From: Gliomastix tumulicola
Lineage: Eukaryota; Ascomycota; Sordariomycetes; Hypocreales; Bionectriaceae
DNA length: 64,000 nt
Reading direction: 5' to 3'
NCBI GenBank assembly: GCA_001599755.1
Contig: BCHX01000007.1
Location: 3,100,001 to 3,164,000 of the forward strand
Both the position numbers and the translations under genes were made by a program. The notes beneath the pieces are model-generated. The model ran no database searches, had not been told where the DNA came from, and saw only the letters and a list, made by a program, of their open reading frames with translations. Below are positions 19,375-29,913 of this stretch, one piece after another (positions within the stretch are counted from its first letter, which is position 1; each line of letters opens with the position of its first letter).

Positions 19375-21024
19375 CTAAGAGGACAGCTGTAAAAACTGTC
19401 CCAAAACAAGAACATCCATCTTCTGCTGCAACTCGACCATCACCTCCTGCGGAAGACCGAAGCCAAGATCGGAAATCTCAGCCATGCCATCATACTGGTC
19501 ATCTGTGTTAAAGTGAGGATTCTTCTTGTCCACCACTCGATACTCAACAGCCATCAGGGCCTTCTTGCTCAAGCTCCAAGTTACAAGGGCGCCGTTCAGC
19601 GCAAGCCAGATCATCGTAGTGATGTGGGATCTCTCGATTAACGCAGTGTCCGGGTCGTCTCCGAGAGCCTTTTTGAGTGCCTCGAGGTAGAACGACCGGT
19701 ACCTCTCGAGACTCTCGCTCGAGGGAGCCCTATAATCCGGCCCCTTTTCCCACTCAAAGGGGGGGTCCCAGTCCTCACAGAGGAACCAGGGGTAGCGAAT
19801 GTACCCGGCGTAGCGAGGGACGGTCCTTGTGAGGTCCCAGTCGATAAGGCCCGTGACATTACCCTGATCATCGACGAGAATGTTTCCCTTATCCAAGTCA
19901 TAAGGGCACAGCACATACTCTGGACAGGAGTCGTCGAGCTTGCGAAGGGAATCGATGAGCATCCTCATAACCATATTCATACCAATCCCATCAGGACTCT
20001 TGCGTGCCTCCTCGCTCTCCCGTTCCCTCAACAAAACGTACCAGTACTCGTATTGAGCCTCGACATATTCGAATGCAGAGTCATTGGGCCCATGCGCTTT
20101 ACGTTCAGCAGATGCCTGCTCGTACCATGGTCCGAGGTAGAATTCACCCGACTCGTCTTCAAAGATGCCGCCGTGCTTGTCAATGGAGGGCAAGGCTGAG
20201 AATTGCGCCATAGTTTCGGCCACGCTTGACAGCATTTTCAAGCGCAGCTGCTCCTGAAGAGCCGGCTGCCCTTCATTGCCATCCCAGAGGTGAGATAGGG
20301 GCCTCCCGGGGAGGAAGCTCATGCACATGTAAGGCAGGTTGATCATGTTCTTCGTAGTCACATCAAAGGCATAGACCTCGGGGACGGGAATGTTGGTCTT
20401 CTTGCAGATGTAACGAAGCGTGGCGGCGTGAGACTTCATCGAGTCAGCATATTCCTGGCTCATCTCCTCGCCAGGATCCTGACGGGGAATGCGCATGGCC
20501 ATTTTGAACGGACCAGCGCCCATTCCGGTCGCATCAGGCGTCAGCTCGATGATGAACACCTTGTAAGACATTCCGTCGAAAGTTTGCACCAACTTAGCAC
20601 CTTCATGTGGCTTGTCCAGGTGCTGATTGGCGATATCCGAAGCGAGCATGCAGAGACTATCAGTGTCGATCTCCAACTTGAAATCCCTTATGTTGGCGGG
20701 TATGGAATCGTCCGACTCATATTCCTCATCCGACTCATACTCATCCGACTCATCCGGGCTTGACGAAGGGTGTTGGGTCGGAATATTGGTGGGGTTAGCA
20801 TCCTCGATATCAGCTGCGACTTGCGCGTAGGCGGACGAAGACATAGAAGTTGCCCCAGTTTGGGAGTGAATATCCTGCAGGTCGTTCGTCTCCTCATCGG
20901 AGTCATTGGAGTCCAGCAGCGAATCAACAGCAGCACCAAACGCCTCGTCGAGGATTGAGTGATCGTTGGGAGTCGGGCCCGCGGGGGAGCCAGACTCGGT
21001 GCCGGACAGGCTAGAAGAGTCCAT
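19375..21024 (-). CDS. APH-family phosphotransferase-like protein
   Basis: An intronless protein of 549 residues, related in layout to the protein at 4903-6411. The first 115 residues are low-complexity and very acidic (SDEEYESDDS and similar). A kinase-like fold follows, with YKVFIIELTPDATG and FKMAMRIPRQDPG in the N-lobe, the hinge-like LPYMCMSFLPGRPL, the catalytic loop CPYDLDKGN (D376, N381) and the metal strand LIDWDL (D395). The catalytic Asp is present, though the usual HG before it is PY. The C-terminal segment after PWFLCEDWD contains helices shared with the first paralogue (YRSFYLEALKKAL versus YRAYYDMEMARAL). The paralogue has its acidic tract at the C-terminus instead. The function is probably ATP-dependent phosphorylation of a small molecule, substrate unknown. 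No targeting signal is seen. Confidence 0.82.
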   Translation of the reverse strand: MDSSSLSGTESGSPAGPTPNDHSILDEAFGAAVDSLLDSNDSDEETNDLQDIHSQTGATSMSSSAYAQVAADIEDANPTNIPTQHPSSSPDESDEYESDEEYESDDSIPANIRDFKLEIDTDSLCMLASDIANQHLDKPHEGAKLVQTFDGMSYKVFIIELTPDATGMGAGPFKMAMRIPRQDPGEEMSQEYADSMKSHAATLRYICKKTNIPVPEVYAFDVTTKNMINLPYMCMSFLPGRPLSHLWDGNEGQPALQEQLRLKMLSSVAETMAQFSALPSIDKHGGIFEDESGEFYLGPWYEQASAERKAHGPNDSAFEYVEAQYEYWYVLLRERESEEARKSPDGIGMNMVMRMLIDSLRKLDDSCPEYVLCPYDLDKGNILVDDQGNVTGLIDWDLTRTVPRYAGYIRYPWFLCEDWDPPFEWEKGPDYRAPSSESLERYRSFYLEALKKALGDDPDTALIERSHITTMIWLALNGALVTWSLSKKALMAVEYRVVDKKNPHFNTDDQYDGMAEISDLGFGLPQEVMVELQQKMDVLVLGQFLQLSS

Positions 21025-21754
21025 ATTAAGAGTCGGAAATTAGATTGCTATTTTCGTAAGAAATTTCTTTGCAAATAGGATCTTATAAGACTTTGTGAGT
21101 GAGTATTTAGAATCGATGAATAATCATATTGAAACTTAGATGACTTAGCCAGCGACACCTTTTAAGTATTGCTCCATAGTTATCATGATCCAGAAGAGCA
21201 TGTGGAAAGGGAGCAGAAGGCCGCTTGATCGTCAAGGCTGAGGTACATTCCCTAGAGTTCCCGCGCGAAAAGGGGAGTCGCGTTCCGGCCGGTTGGGTTA
21301 GATCGAGAAAGTTTGCCTATTCGGCACTGTCTTGTTCAACTTGTTACTGTTACCAAAGTCGAACAAAAAGGGCAAGTATCAAGACTCGTTTAGTCCGACG
21401 TTGCGTTCTGTATAATCAGTTCAAAGTGGCATGGGCTCGAACAAGAGCGATTTGGGCGGTCTCTGGGAGGCTAAGGCTGGCGAGGCGACAGGCAAACTCA
21501 CCTCCCGTGAACAAATCTTCTATGATAAGCATCTGACACGTGAGGGAGAAGACCAACATCATTTCTTCTATTTTACTCTTATGCTTTTTTTGGATGCCAT
21601 GCTTCTGACTTTCTTGATAGGTCAATTATGTATGTAAATACCATCGCTTTTCGTGATTAAAGATTACATTATGAAAAGGCTTGCTATAAACAACTCGTCC
21701 TGCACACCCCTCCTCCTTACTAATATAGGTCAAACATCCCCGTGCGTCGTCGTC
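21025..21754. other. Intergenic, 730 bp
   Basis: A promoter side for the APH-like gene and a terminator side for the PhiA-like gene, which are co-oriented. No gene is supported. Confidence 0.5.
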
Positions 21755-22384
21755 TTACTTGCTGTACTGGCACTTGTAAGGCTTCTGCGTGTTCGAAGGC
21801 AGCGTCATAGGCGTGAAGCCCAGGCAGTCCTTGTTGCCGCCCGGGTTCGCGACGCCAGCGTCCACCCAGACACTCCATCCGCCGGCCTGCGGGCCGCCCT
21901 TGCCCGGGCACCCGATGAAGCCGGAGTCCTTGAAGCTCAGGTAGCCGTCCTTGTCGACCTTGAAGCCCTTGAGCTCGGCGTTGCGGGGCGGTGACTGCTC
22001 GCCGGTGATGTAGCCGAAGCGGCCCTGGCCCATGCCGGAGCGGTCGACGTACAGCTGCTGGATGTTATCCTTCTTGCCGTCGCCGTAGAGGAAGAGCTGG
22101 CCGTCCCGGACGTAGAACAGGGCCCAGCCGTCGTTGTTGTGACCCGGAGGGCAGGTGGCCTCGGAGCCGTTCTTGCGGTTGATGAGGATGCTGCCCTTGG
22201 CGGCGTCGATCTGGCCGAAGTGGATGGGGCTGGCGGAGCGGAGGGTCATGATGGCGAAGACCTTGGAGGAGGTGACCGGGGCAGCCGCAGGAGCTGGGTC
22301 GGCGACAGGAGCCGCCTCGGCAGCAGGGGCCGGGGCGGCGGACGCCACAGCGGCGAGGAGGGTGCTGAGGATGGCGAGCTTCAT
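21755..22384 (-). CDS. PhiA-like secreted cell-wall protein
   Basis: A single exon of 209 residues. The signal peptide at residues 1-17 (MKLAILSTLLAAVASAA) is followed by an Ala/Pro-rich linker to about residue 40. The body starts with VFAIMTLRSASPIHFGQIDA, which resembles the RSxSPIH opening of PhiA, an Aspergillus cell-wall protein needed for phialide and conidium development and homologous to the allergen Asp f 34. Four cysteines (in EATCPPGH, GFIGCPGKG, NKDCLGF and YKCQYSK) could form two disulfides. The C-terminal half has the GGWSVWVDAG and GNKDCLGF segments of the family. No GPI signal is present, so a wall-associated or secreted protein is expected. The mRNA leader carries a CA dinucleotide repeat, and a TATA box lies about 185 bp upstream. 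The family assignment is from remembered similarity. Confidence 0.8.
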   Translation of the reverse strand: MKLAILSTLLAAVASAAPAPAAEAAPVADPAPAAAPVTSSKVFAIMTLRSASPIHFGQIDAAKGSILINRKNGSEATCPPGHNNDGWALFYVRDGQLFLYGDGKKDNIQQLYVDRSGMGQGRFGYITGEQSPPRNAELKGFKVDKDGYLSFKDSGFIGCPGKGGPQAGGWSVWVDAGVANPGGNKDCLGFTPMTLPSNTQKPYKCQYSK

Positions 22385-22467
22385 GGTTGTAGAAGTGTTG
22401 GTGGCGGTGGTGATGAGTAGCGATGAAAGAGGGTGAGATGAGGCGACTTGATGGCTTGTATATGTGC

Positions 22468-22484
22468 GTGTGTGTGTGTGTGTG
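22468..22484. repeat. GT/CA microsatellite in leader
   Basis: A pure dinucleotide run of 17 nt, CA in the sense of the PhiA-like gene, located about 85 bp upstream of its ATG and therefore probably in the 5' leader. Confidence 0.8.
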
Positions 22485-22567
22485 CAGGTATGTAGATGTG
22501 TTGAATGAGATGAGTGAGATGAGTGAAGAAGAAGAATACTCGACTTGAGAGGGGAAGAGATTATTCT

Positions 22568-22574
22568 CTTTATA
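22568..22574 (-). promoter_or_regulatory. TATA box of PhiA-like gene
   Basis: TATAAAG on the minus strand, about 184 bp upstream of the ATG at 22384, which would give a leader of about 150 nt. Confidence 0.4.
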
Positions 22575-24095
22575 CGAGTCCAACTGTCGATCTCAACTTC
22601 CCAGCTCTATGATCGACAGCACAACAACGCCATCGTGGATGTTCGGCACAGTCCGACCCAGCTGCACACGCCGAGGCACGAGCAGTGTGGGCTCCCAGGG
22701 ACCACCTCATACGGAAAATAAAAATAAACATGACAAGCGACTAGGGAAGCCCAGCGCGGTGATGCTCGACGGCGCGCACATGATGTCACCCGGCTCAGTG
22801 CTTGAGCCAGAAGAGCGGTCTGCTCTCCTTCGTACTGATGGAGAGAGAGTGGAAGAAGAGTGGACTGGCTGGGCGAGTGATCACCGGGACGGGCCATCGG
22901 AGTCCATAGACGTCTAGGCCAGTGGCTGGGCAGAGCAATAAAGCCACCCACCCGCACGCTACGAGATCTCGTATTACCAGCCTCTGCTATCGACAGATTC
23001 GGCAACGGAATTGCCGGCGCTGTGTTGTTCAAAAGTGTCCGTCTTGACATTGACTGTCATTGGTATTTTAATTATACAGGTCACATCTTCAAGACCGACG
23101 CTGAGCAATTCAATCCAGAGCCTGTGTTGCCCAGTCGCTGGACAAGTAAATTTAGCGCTAGAGCTCCAAGACAATAGGGCAACGTCCCCTAAAACATCTA
23201 GATCCAGCGTCCCCTAAAGGCATCCCCGACAGACCATCGAGCGCCCCAACTGGCACAGCCCGACCAATGGAAACCCGAGCGGACAGCGCTAAAAGGTCAA
23301 TCGGAGCAAAAGGACCCAGGCTCACGCTCCAGGGCTCTCAATAGCGCTGGAAGCGAGCAAATCAATACTTGCAGCACGGCCACATGATCTCATCAGGCCG
23401 TACTACCGCCAATACGAGGCTCGTGTACCGAGAGTCCACTCCACAAAAACAATAGCAGCGGTGTGTCCGAGGATGACCAGACGGTTTTCAGCTGATCTGG
23501 TGCATGGTGAAGTTTGTCTGGCTAGTCATCGTGAGTATCGTCATGAGCATGTAGCGATGGTAAGTCGAACATCTTCATGCAGCTTGGACATTATGATACG
23601 GAATAAAAGCAATGAGCTGTGATGCATCTCACGCTGCTCGACGTCACCGATATACCGAGCCAATGACTAACGCACGTGGATGACAGGAGCAAGATCGTCG
23701 CAGTACAATCCAATTGTCCGTGGAGCTTTGTTCATCACTCCGACCGTTGCCCTTCTCGAGATGCCGAGTTCGATGTGGCCGGTAGTGCAGACAATGGTCA
23801 GTATACCAAGTATGCTGACTTTCAGTTGGTGTTTAATATGCCTAGGTCCAAGGCGGTTTCAGCTATTAGTCATACCCGCTTCAACCGAGGTGCTCTCGTT
23901 GTGGAATAACACCGGCGGCTCGGGACTTCAATTGCCGTCTGGTCCGCTGCATCGCCTTGGCTGGCGTCTTGGCTCGATTTCTACTTCACGTCGACTCATC
24001 TGCGTCATGGGAAGTCAAGGGGGAGCAACTCCAACGCTTAACTTATCATACAACTACCGTGATATCCTCTATATCTATGTATCGTGCGTTGCTTC

Positions 24096-25790
24096 TCAAG
24101 AGTTCGAGTTGTCGGCACAGCTCCATGCCCCCGACCCTCCGGACGCGCGGTAATCAGCAATAATGCCGTAAATCGAACCGTACGTTCCGCCGACCATGAG
24201 GAAGAAGCCGGCCAGAATCACGAACCCAACCCAGCAGAGCAGCGCGTTCCACCACCACGCAGACTGCTTCGTCTTGCGCTGTCCCCAGTTATCATAGATC
24301 CACATGAAGCCCATGAACTGGAACGACATGATGCTTCCAAAGAGAGACCCGTTCAGCGAGGCCAGAGAGCCGAAGATCGGGACGGCACTGGCAACGATGT
24401 ACGCCGCCACGGCGATCCCGAATGTGCAGCCGAGCCAGCTCAGCCAGTGGGTGGGGGTATTCGCCGTCAAGTGCTTCGACCCACGCAGGAAACGCACGAG
24501 GATGTACTTTCCAGGGACCTGCTTCGTGGTTAGCGACATTCTGGCTTTTCTTCGCCCCTACCGGGACGCTTCCGGTCTGTCTCCGGTGGCCTGGGATAGA
24601 TTACTCACGTGGATGAACAGCGCCGTCGAGACTAAGAGCCCTGGAAGCGCCATCGAGTAGCAGACTTTTTTCAGAGTCCCACCCGCGGATCCGAGAGCGG
24701 GCGAGGCGACATACGACCCGCAGAAGCCGTAGACGACGCCGCCGATGACGAGGTAGATGAGAGTCATGAAGGTGTGGCTGATCATGAGCGCGCGCGTGTA
24801 CTGCTGGGGGTGTCTCATCTCGGCCACGACGGAGAAGTAGGCCGGGATGCCTCCGTAGGCGAAGACGAAGCCGGAGACGGCCGAGATGGCGCTCGTGAAG
24901 GACGGGTTGTTGACCCATTTGAAGTCCGGGGACCAGTGCCCGTCCTTCGGTGCTGCGGCGGGCCGGTCTTGGACTCCGACGGCGATGGTGACGGTCAAGA
25001 CTGCAGGATTCGAAGGTTAGGAGGAGCAGCTCGGGAATGAGATGGGGATGGGCTGTGGTGACGTACCGGAGATGACGATGCATGCCAGTCCGATCCAGGC
25101 CAGCCAGCTGATGCGCCCGAGGGTGCGGATGCTGCCGAAGATGAAGCCGCAGCAAGCAGCCACCACGACGAAGACGGCGGTGCATGTGGCATGCGACGAG
25201 ACTGCGTTGAGGCCAATGGAGATTCCAAGCATTCCTGAACCGGCGATGAAGATCCAGTCTGGAGATATGGTCAGCATGATCCATGGTGGCCAACTACGGG
25301 ATGTTGAGAAGCTACTCACAGACAATGAAAACGATGCTGAATACTTCGTATCCAACACGGTGGAACATCAGCCTCGCCGCGTCGTCGAGGCCATACACTT
25401 CGGGATGGCGCTGCTTGAACGTCCCGACGACGTGGGCCGCCCAGCCCGTCAACAAGGCCACGACGATGAGGGAGATCATGCCGGGAATCAAGCCTAGCTT
25501 ATCAAAGGACGCCGGAATGGCCAGAACACCGAGACCAACCTGGGTCTTGGTCATGAGGGCAATGGCGCCCAACAGAGTGACCTGGTTTGGAAAGAAAGCA
25601 TCAGCACCTCTGATGGAAGTGTCTACCTGCGAGACATGCTTACATTGCGGTAGTCAGGGCCGGTCTCCTGGATCTCGCCGAAGACGGCATCATGCTTGCC
25701 CTTTTCTTTGCTCTCGTCCGGGAGAGACGAGGCCTGGGGCGTCCCAGGCCTCAACTCATCCAGATGGCTCTCTTCACGTGGTCTTGACAT
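24096..25790 (-). CDS. Mtr-like neutral amino-acid permease (AAAP family)
   Basis: Five exons: 25644-25790, 25320-25581, 25067-25258, 24609-25000 and 24096-24518. The introns (62, 61, 66 and 90 bp) have normal GT-AG ends; the second has a TGCTGAC branch. The spliced protein has 471 residues. A 50-residue hydrophilic N-terminus (MSRPREESHLDEL) precedes the Aa_trans domain, which opens with TLLGAIALMTKTQVGLGVLAIPASF, the typical first helix of fungal Mtr-type amino-acid/proton symporters. About eleven membrane segments are visible, including the FVFAYGGIPAYFSVVAEM helix characteristic of the family. The likely role is uptake of neutral or aromatic amino acids at the plasma membrane. Exon 3 is joined in phase at both ends (VYWIFIAG and IVISVLTVT). 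No metabolic neighbour explains its substrate. Confidence 0.87.
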
Positions 25791-28643
25791 TTTTGCGGGG
25801 GAAAATGCGGGATGAATCGATGTGTCTCAAGGGGATGCAGACAGTCAAGGCGGATGTCGAGGCGTTTTAAAGAAAGATTTTCTTTTACGTAGGAGATCCC
25901 TCCTTCTCCATGCCGTGCTGTCCGTAGCGTGACTCAAGCCCCCCCCCCCCGGGGCACGGATCTCCAGACAGACCTGGACGAGTATCATCATGCAAGGGAC
26001 TTGAGCAGTTTAGCCTCCTTCCAGAACTTGCTTCTAAAGTTCTATGGAGCCGCGAGTCAGGACCTGATGCACACCAAATCTGAGAAAAAATCTCTCTAGC
26101 CTAGCGGAGAAAATATCATCGGGAAGTCATTGGGCTCCGCCCGGCGCGGTGTTTCTTACGCATTTTTTACGCAACGGAATTGCGGCTGGCCACTAGAATC
26201 GGCCCATTGGACCTGATGTCATCCGCACCCTAAGATGCTTGTATCCACTCAAGGCGCCTTGCAGTTACGAGAGACAGCGACTTCGGTCGAGTCTGGGAGC
26301 TCAGACCGAGAACTTTTATTCCGATTATTGCGTTGTGCAAGTTTGCTGCCGTTTACGGAGCTGATCGACTATGTTCAAGTCGGCAGTTTCTCTCATATCG
26401 TTATAGAAGTGGCCAGTTTGGGGAGGTCACTCGTTGATCTCGTTGTGAGCAAAGGTACCTGAGATCAACGTCACATCCCGCGATGTCACCCAACGTTAAC
26501 GGCAGCTGTCTTGCTCTGATCCCTCTCATTGCCGTCCCCTTTTCCTCGGCTCCATCCGGGCGGCCTCTCTCGAATCCGATGGTCCTTTTTCTGGAACCAC
26601 CTTGACCCATAACACGAGTCCAGAAGCATCATTGTTCCCACATCATACAATAGTGACGTCTCAACGACACACGTGTATCCAGCTTTCCAACCACCCAGTC
26701 TCCAGCTTTGAGGGGCCCCGGATTGTCTCGGGGTGGTACGGAGGGATCTGGGCAACACTCATTGGACACACTGTCTCGACCCGGCCTCCGTGAGCCGCGT
26801 CAAGCCGGGGAGAAGAGTCTGGGGGCATCTGCTAGTGTTTATGCGTGGTGTCAGCAACAAGAGGAGCTTAACGGCTTTGTGCCTGCCGTACATCCGGGGC
26901 CCCTGATTTTCCCGCTGCCAAGTCTCTTCTTCCTTGCAGATCTGCCTTGGGGACATGAGTATTGTATTGGATCCGCTCATCGTTCCGGGGAGTCAGGTAA
27001 GCTTGAAATAACTTCGTTGTCGCCCCTCATGGCTGGGCTCGTGATGTTGAGGCCCTCACTGGATGCATGGAAGGACCAACTGGAGTATGAAGTAGGACGC
27101 TGCATCCATAGAGCCGGCGCTGCGATTTGAGAGAAAACAAGAACACGAGCAAGAGTCTTGGAGGACGACACACTCATACCGGACGTGCTAATACGATCAG
27201 AAACGGTCAAACCCACACACAAACTCAATGCCATCATCATGATACTGTATTTCGTGCGTCAGCTCTCGCACCACCTCCTTGACGACGTTTCGATGAGCCA
27301 TATAATAGTACGAAATGAGGCCCGGACTCCTTCTGTTACTCGAGCCAGGCTTTGCACAAGTTCATGTGGGGACGTTAGGTAAATGTTGAGTAATTATAGC
27401 CTCGGGAGGTGAGAGGGACGAGGCCTAGCTGGGCCTTTGACTCCGCCCCCGCTGGGAGACTTCTGTCCAATGACCAAGCCAGAAGTCAGTTCGTGCTTGG
27501 ATTCCTAGAATTATTTGTTGACTATGACCCCTGAACGACTGCCGTAGTCCTTCAAATCACGCGATTTGAACGGCAGACCCTCGAGCTGGGGGAGTATTGT
27601 ATAGTATAGAGTGAGAGAGTTCTGAGAGCTTGCAGTCAGGGAGTGCTCGATTTGCCAGAAGTAACATCGAGCGGTACTTCACCATGAGGAGCCATATACC
27701 TCGTATATCATGGTTCGAAAGGGCAAGATCTTTCGCTCAGTCCACAGCAGTGCACTTTAGCAGACACGGTCTTCACCTGTACATGTAGGCTCTGTTCGGA
27801 CAGTGTTCATTCTTACGGGCTGTTCGCACGACAGGTACTGGTGGCTCGTATCGACAACAGCTTTACCTAAAGTTTACAAAAGAATTGAATGTTAGAGATG
27901 AATGTAGATCCCGGTATCTTGGTTCCAATGATTATCTACCTAAGATCGTGCGAGATATTGCCGCAACCTGATGACATTTTCTAGACAGGAGTAGCATATA
28001 GCACCTTGGCATCACCGGTGACATTAGATCGGTGATCACTGACAGCTTGGCGCTGCTAGTCTGCCTTGGTACATCACGTGTCGAATCCAAACGTACTGCA
28101 GTCATCCATCATGAGCTACCTCACAGCTTGCGAGTCAACGGAGGCGCTTTCATCCGACCCAGCATTTGTTTACATCCCTGGGCCTGAAACATTATGATCG
28201 ATTCTACTGTGAGACAGAGTGGTTGACGCTGATGTGAGACCTGGTTTGGGCCCTCCGGGACAGGAACGTCGTGTCATTTTAAAGCTTTCCCGGAGTGGAC
28301 GTCTGTCTCCCACTTCCAATGCGTCGTTATGAGGGAGAGTTACATGTTACCAGGCGCGCCATTGCCGAATGCCTCACCTTCAGTGCATTCATCGTGGGGT
28401 ATTGATCAAGTGGAATGGACATTGATAAGTATTTACACGAATGTCTGGATCGTCCTTGCTATATACTGCTCTCTCAACTATGTATGATAAAAGAATGTAC
28501 TGTGTCGCTAATTGGGGTAGTGCTGAATGCGCGCTTCATTGCCATCACGTTGCCCTGGCCAGATGTCCAAGGCCAGCTGCCTGCCTCACCACCAAGCTTT
28601 TGACAGGCATATCTTAAAGATGTGAGAAGTCTGCCGACCCATC
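25791..28643. other. Intergenic, 2.9 kb
   Basis: The longest gene-free gap of the window. It contains a run of 12 C followed by GGGG (25939-25954) in the permease promoter. Minus-strand open frames such as 26977-27240 are short and lack codon bias. No mobile-element or tRNA signature was found. Confidence 0.5.
25939..25950. repeat. Homopolymer of 12 C
   Basis: Twelve C followed directly by four G, about 150 bp upstream of the permease start codon. The C12-G4 block could fold back on itself and may be a length-variable site. Confidence 0.8.
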
Positions 28644-29913
28644 TTAGTTCCTGAACTTGGCCGATCGGCGGCTGACGGGGTTGTTGCCAGGAAGCTTGGA
28701 AAGAGGTCCGTTGAGACCGACCTCCTCGTTGGGAGGGGCAACCTGGAGGTCCTGGGGGCGAGACACGCCCGGGGTGCCGTTGGGTCCGACGTTGAGGCTG
28801 CAGTTGGCATCGTTGACGCCGTTGGGGCCGGTGCAGGTCCTGATGGCGTTCTCGAGACGGTTCTGGTCGGTCCAGCCCTGGAGGTAGTCGCCTGTGTATC
28901 GTTGTGAGTTATGATTTCACGACAAGGAGGGTAGGGTATTTGGTGAATAGAGCCTTACCGTGCAGACCGTATCCGGTGGTATCGCCCTGGGCCCAGACCC
29001 AGCGGTTGAAGTTCTGGATGGCGCCGGTGGCGTAGAAGAACTCGAAGAAGACAGAGACGATAGCGTGTGGGTGGCTCTGGGGGCAGACACCGGTGTTGTA
29101 GTCGCCAATAACGGGGAAGGCCATCTGAAATTTGACATGTTAGACTGGGTTACTGAGGACTTCGAGGGGGTAAACGAGGAACTAACGTGGCTCTTGTGGT
29201 TCGCGCTGTCCATGTTGACACCGTCCCAGCAGGAGGGGAAGAAGGTCTGGGCACGCATGCGTCCGCAAGCTCCGGGAAGCTCGGGCTCCTCAGTGCCAGG
29301 ATCGAGGCAGGCGTGGGAGATGGCCCGGTGCTCGGGGTTGGAGGCGTCGTAGGTGCGGCGGAAGGGGTCTCCAACGACCATGCGGAGGTTCTTGGGAGGT
29401 GCGATGGGCGTCGGAGCACTGTTGAACATTAGTATCTGGACATATACGGTTGGTATTCGGGGTTATTAAGCGTACCCGTTGCAGTTCTGTCGACCGGGAG
29501 CGTAGTCGCAGGTGCGAGCAATGTAGTAGGCGGCCTGCATCAAGAGTCAGCACTTGTCACACGCGGACATCACTCATCGGTATACTCACAGCACCCTCCA
29601 TCTCGACAATCTCGAACGAGCCATCCCGACGCTGGTGATACAGCTGCGGCTGCCAGTAGTTGCTGTTATCCAGGACCTTGTCGCAGGTCGTCGCCCTGGC
29701 AGTCCTGGCCTCGTCGTTCGAGAGCCTCAGCTGGAAGTTGGAGCCTCCCACGACAGCGTGGACATGGGCGCTGACCTGGCCGGGAGAAACGATGGGGTCA
29801 CCACGCTGGATGGTGAGAGGGGCGCAGTTGACGGTGAAGAGCTGGGCCTGGGCGGCGGCCGGGAGCAGGGCAGCGAGGAGGGCAGCGCCCTTCGCGAGAG
29901 TCATGGAAGGCAT
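28644..29913 (-). CDS. Secreted DUF1996-domain protein
   Basis: Five exons: 29590-29913, 29476-29534, 29187-29418, 28959-29124 and 28644-28891. Four introns of 55, 57, 62 and 67 bp are all GT-AG. The spliced protein has 342 residues. The signal peptide MTLAKGAALLAALLPAAAQA (from M4) is followed by the DUF1996 domain: SPGQVSAHVHAVVGGSNF near the N-terminus, the RTCDYAPGRQNC and AFPVIGDYNTGVCPQSHP segments, and DGVNMDSANHKSH with its conserved Asp, Ser and His. These proteins are extracellular in fungi, often co-occur with WSC domains, and have no proven reaction. Here no WSC domain follows. The C-terminal 70 residues (after GDYLQGW) end in a basic stretch, RRSAKFRN. M1 and M4 are both possible starts. 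TATA box at 30045. Confidence 0.87.

Larger units (their letters stand above)
22385..24095. other. Intergenic, 1.7 kb
   Basis: It includes the promoter and leader of the PhiA-like gene (22385 to about 22600). Beyond that, open frames are short, overlap and lack motifs. Confidence 0.5.

Noticed and set aside
22607..23050. 147-codon minus-strand open frame upstream of the PhiA-like gene
   Set aside because: Low codon bias and no recognisable features.
26977..27240. 87-codon minus-strand frame with a hydrophobic start
   Set aside because: The apparent signal peptide is weak, codons are unbiased and no Cys pattern or homology is visible.
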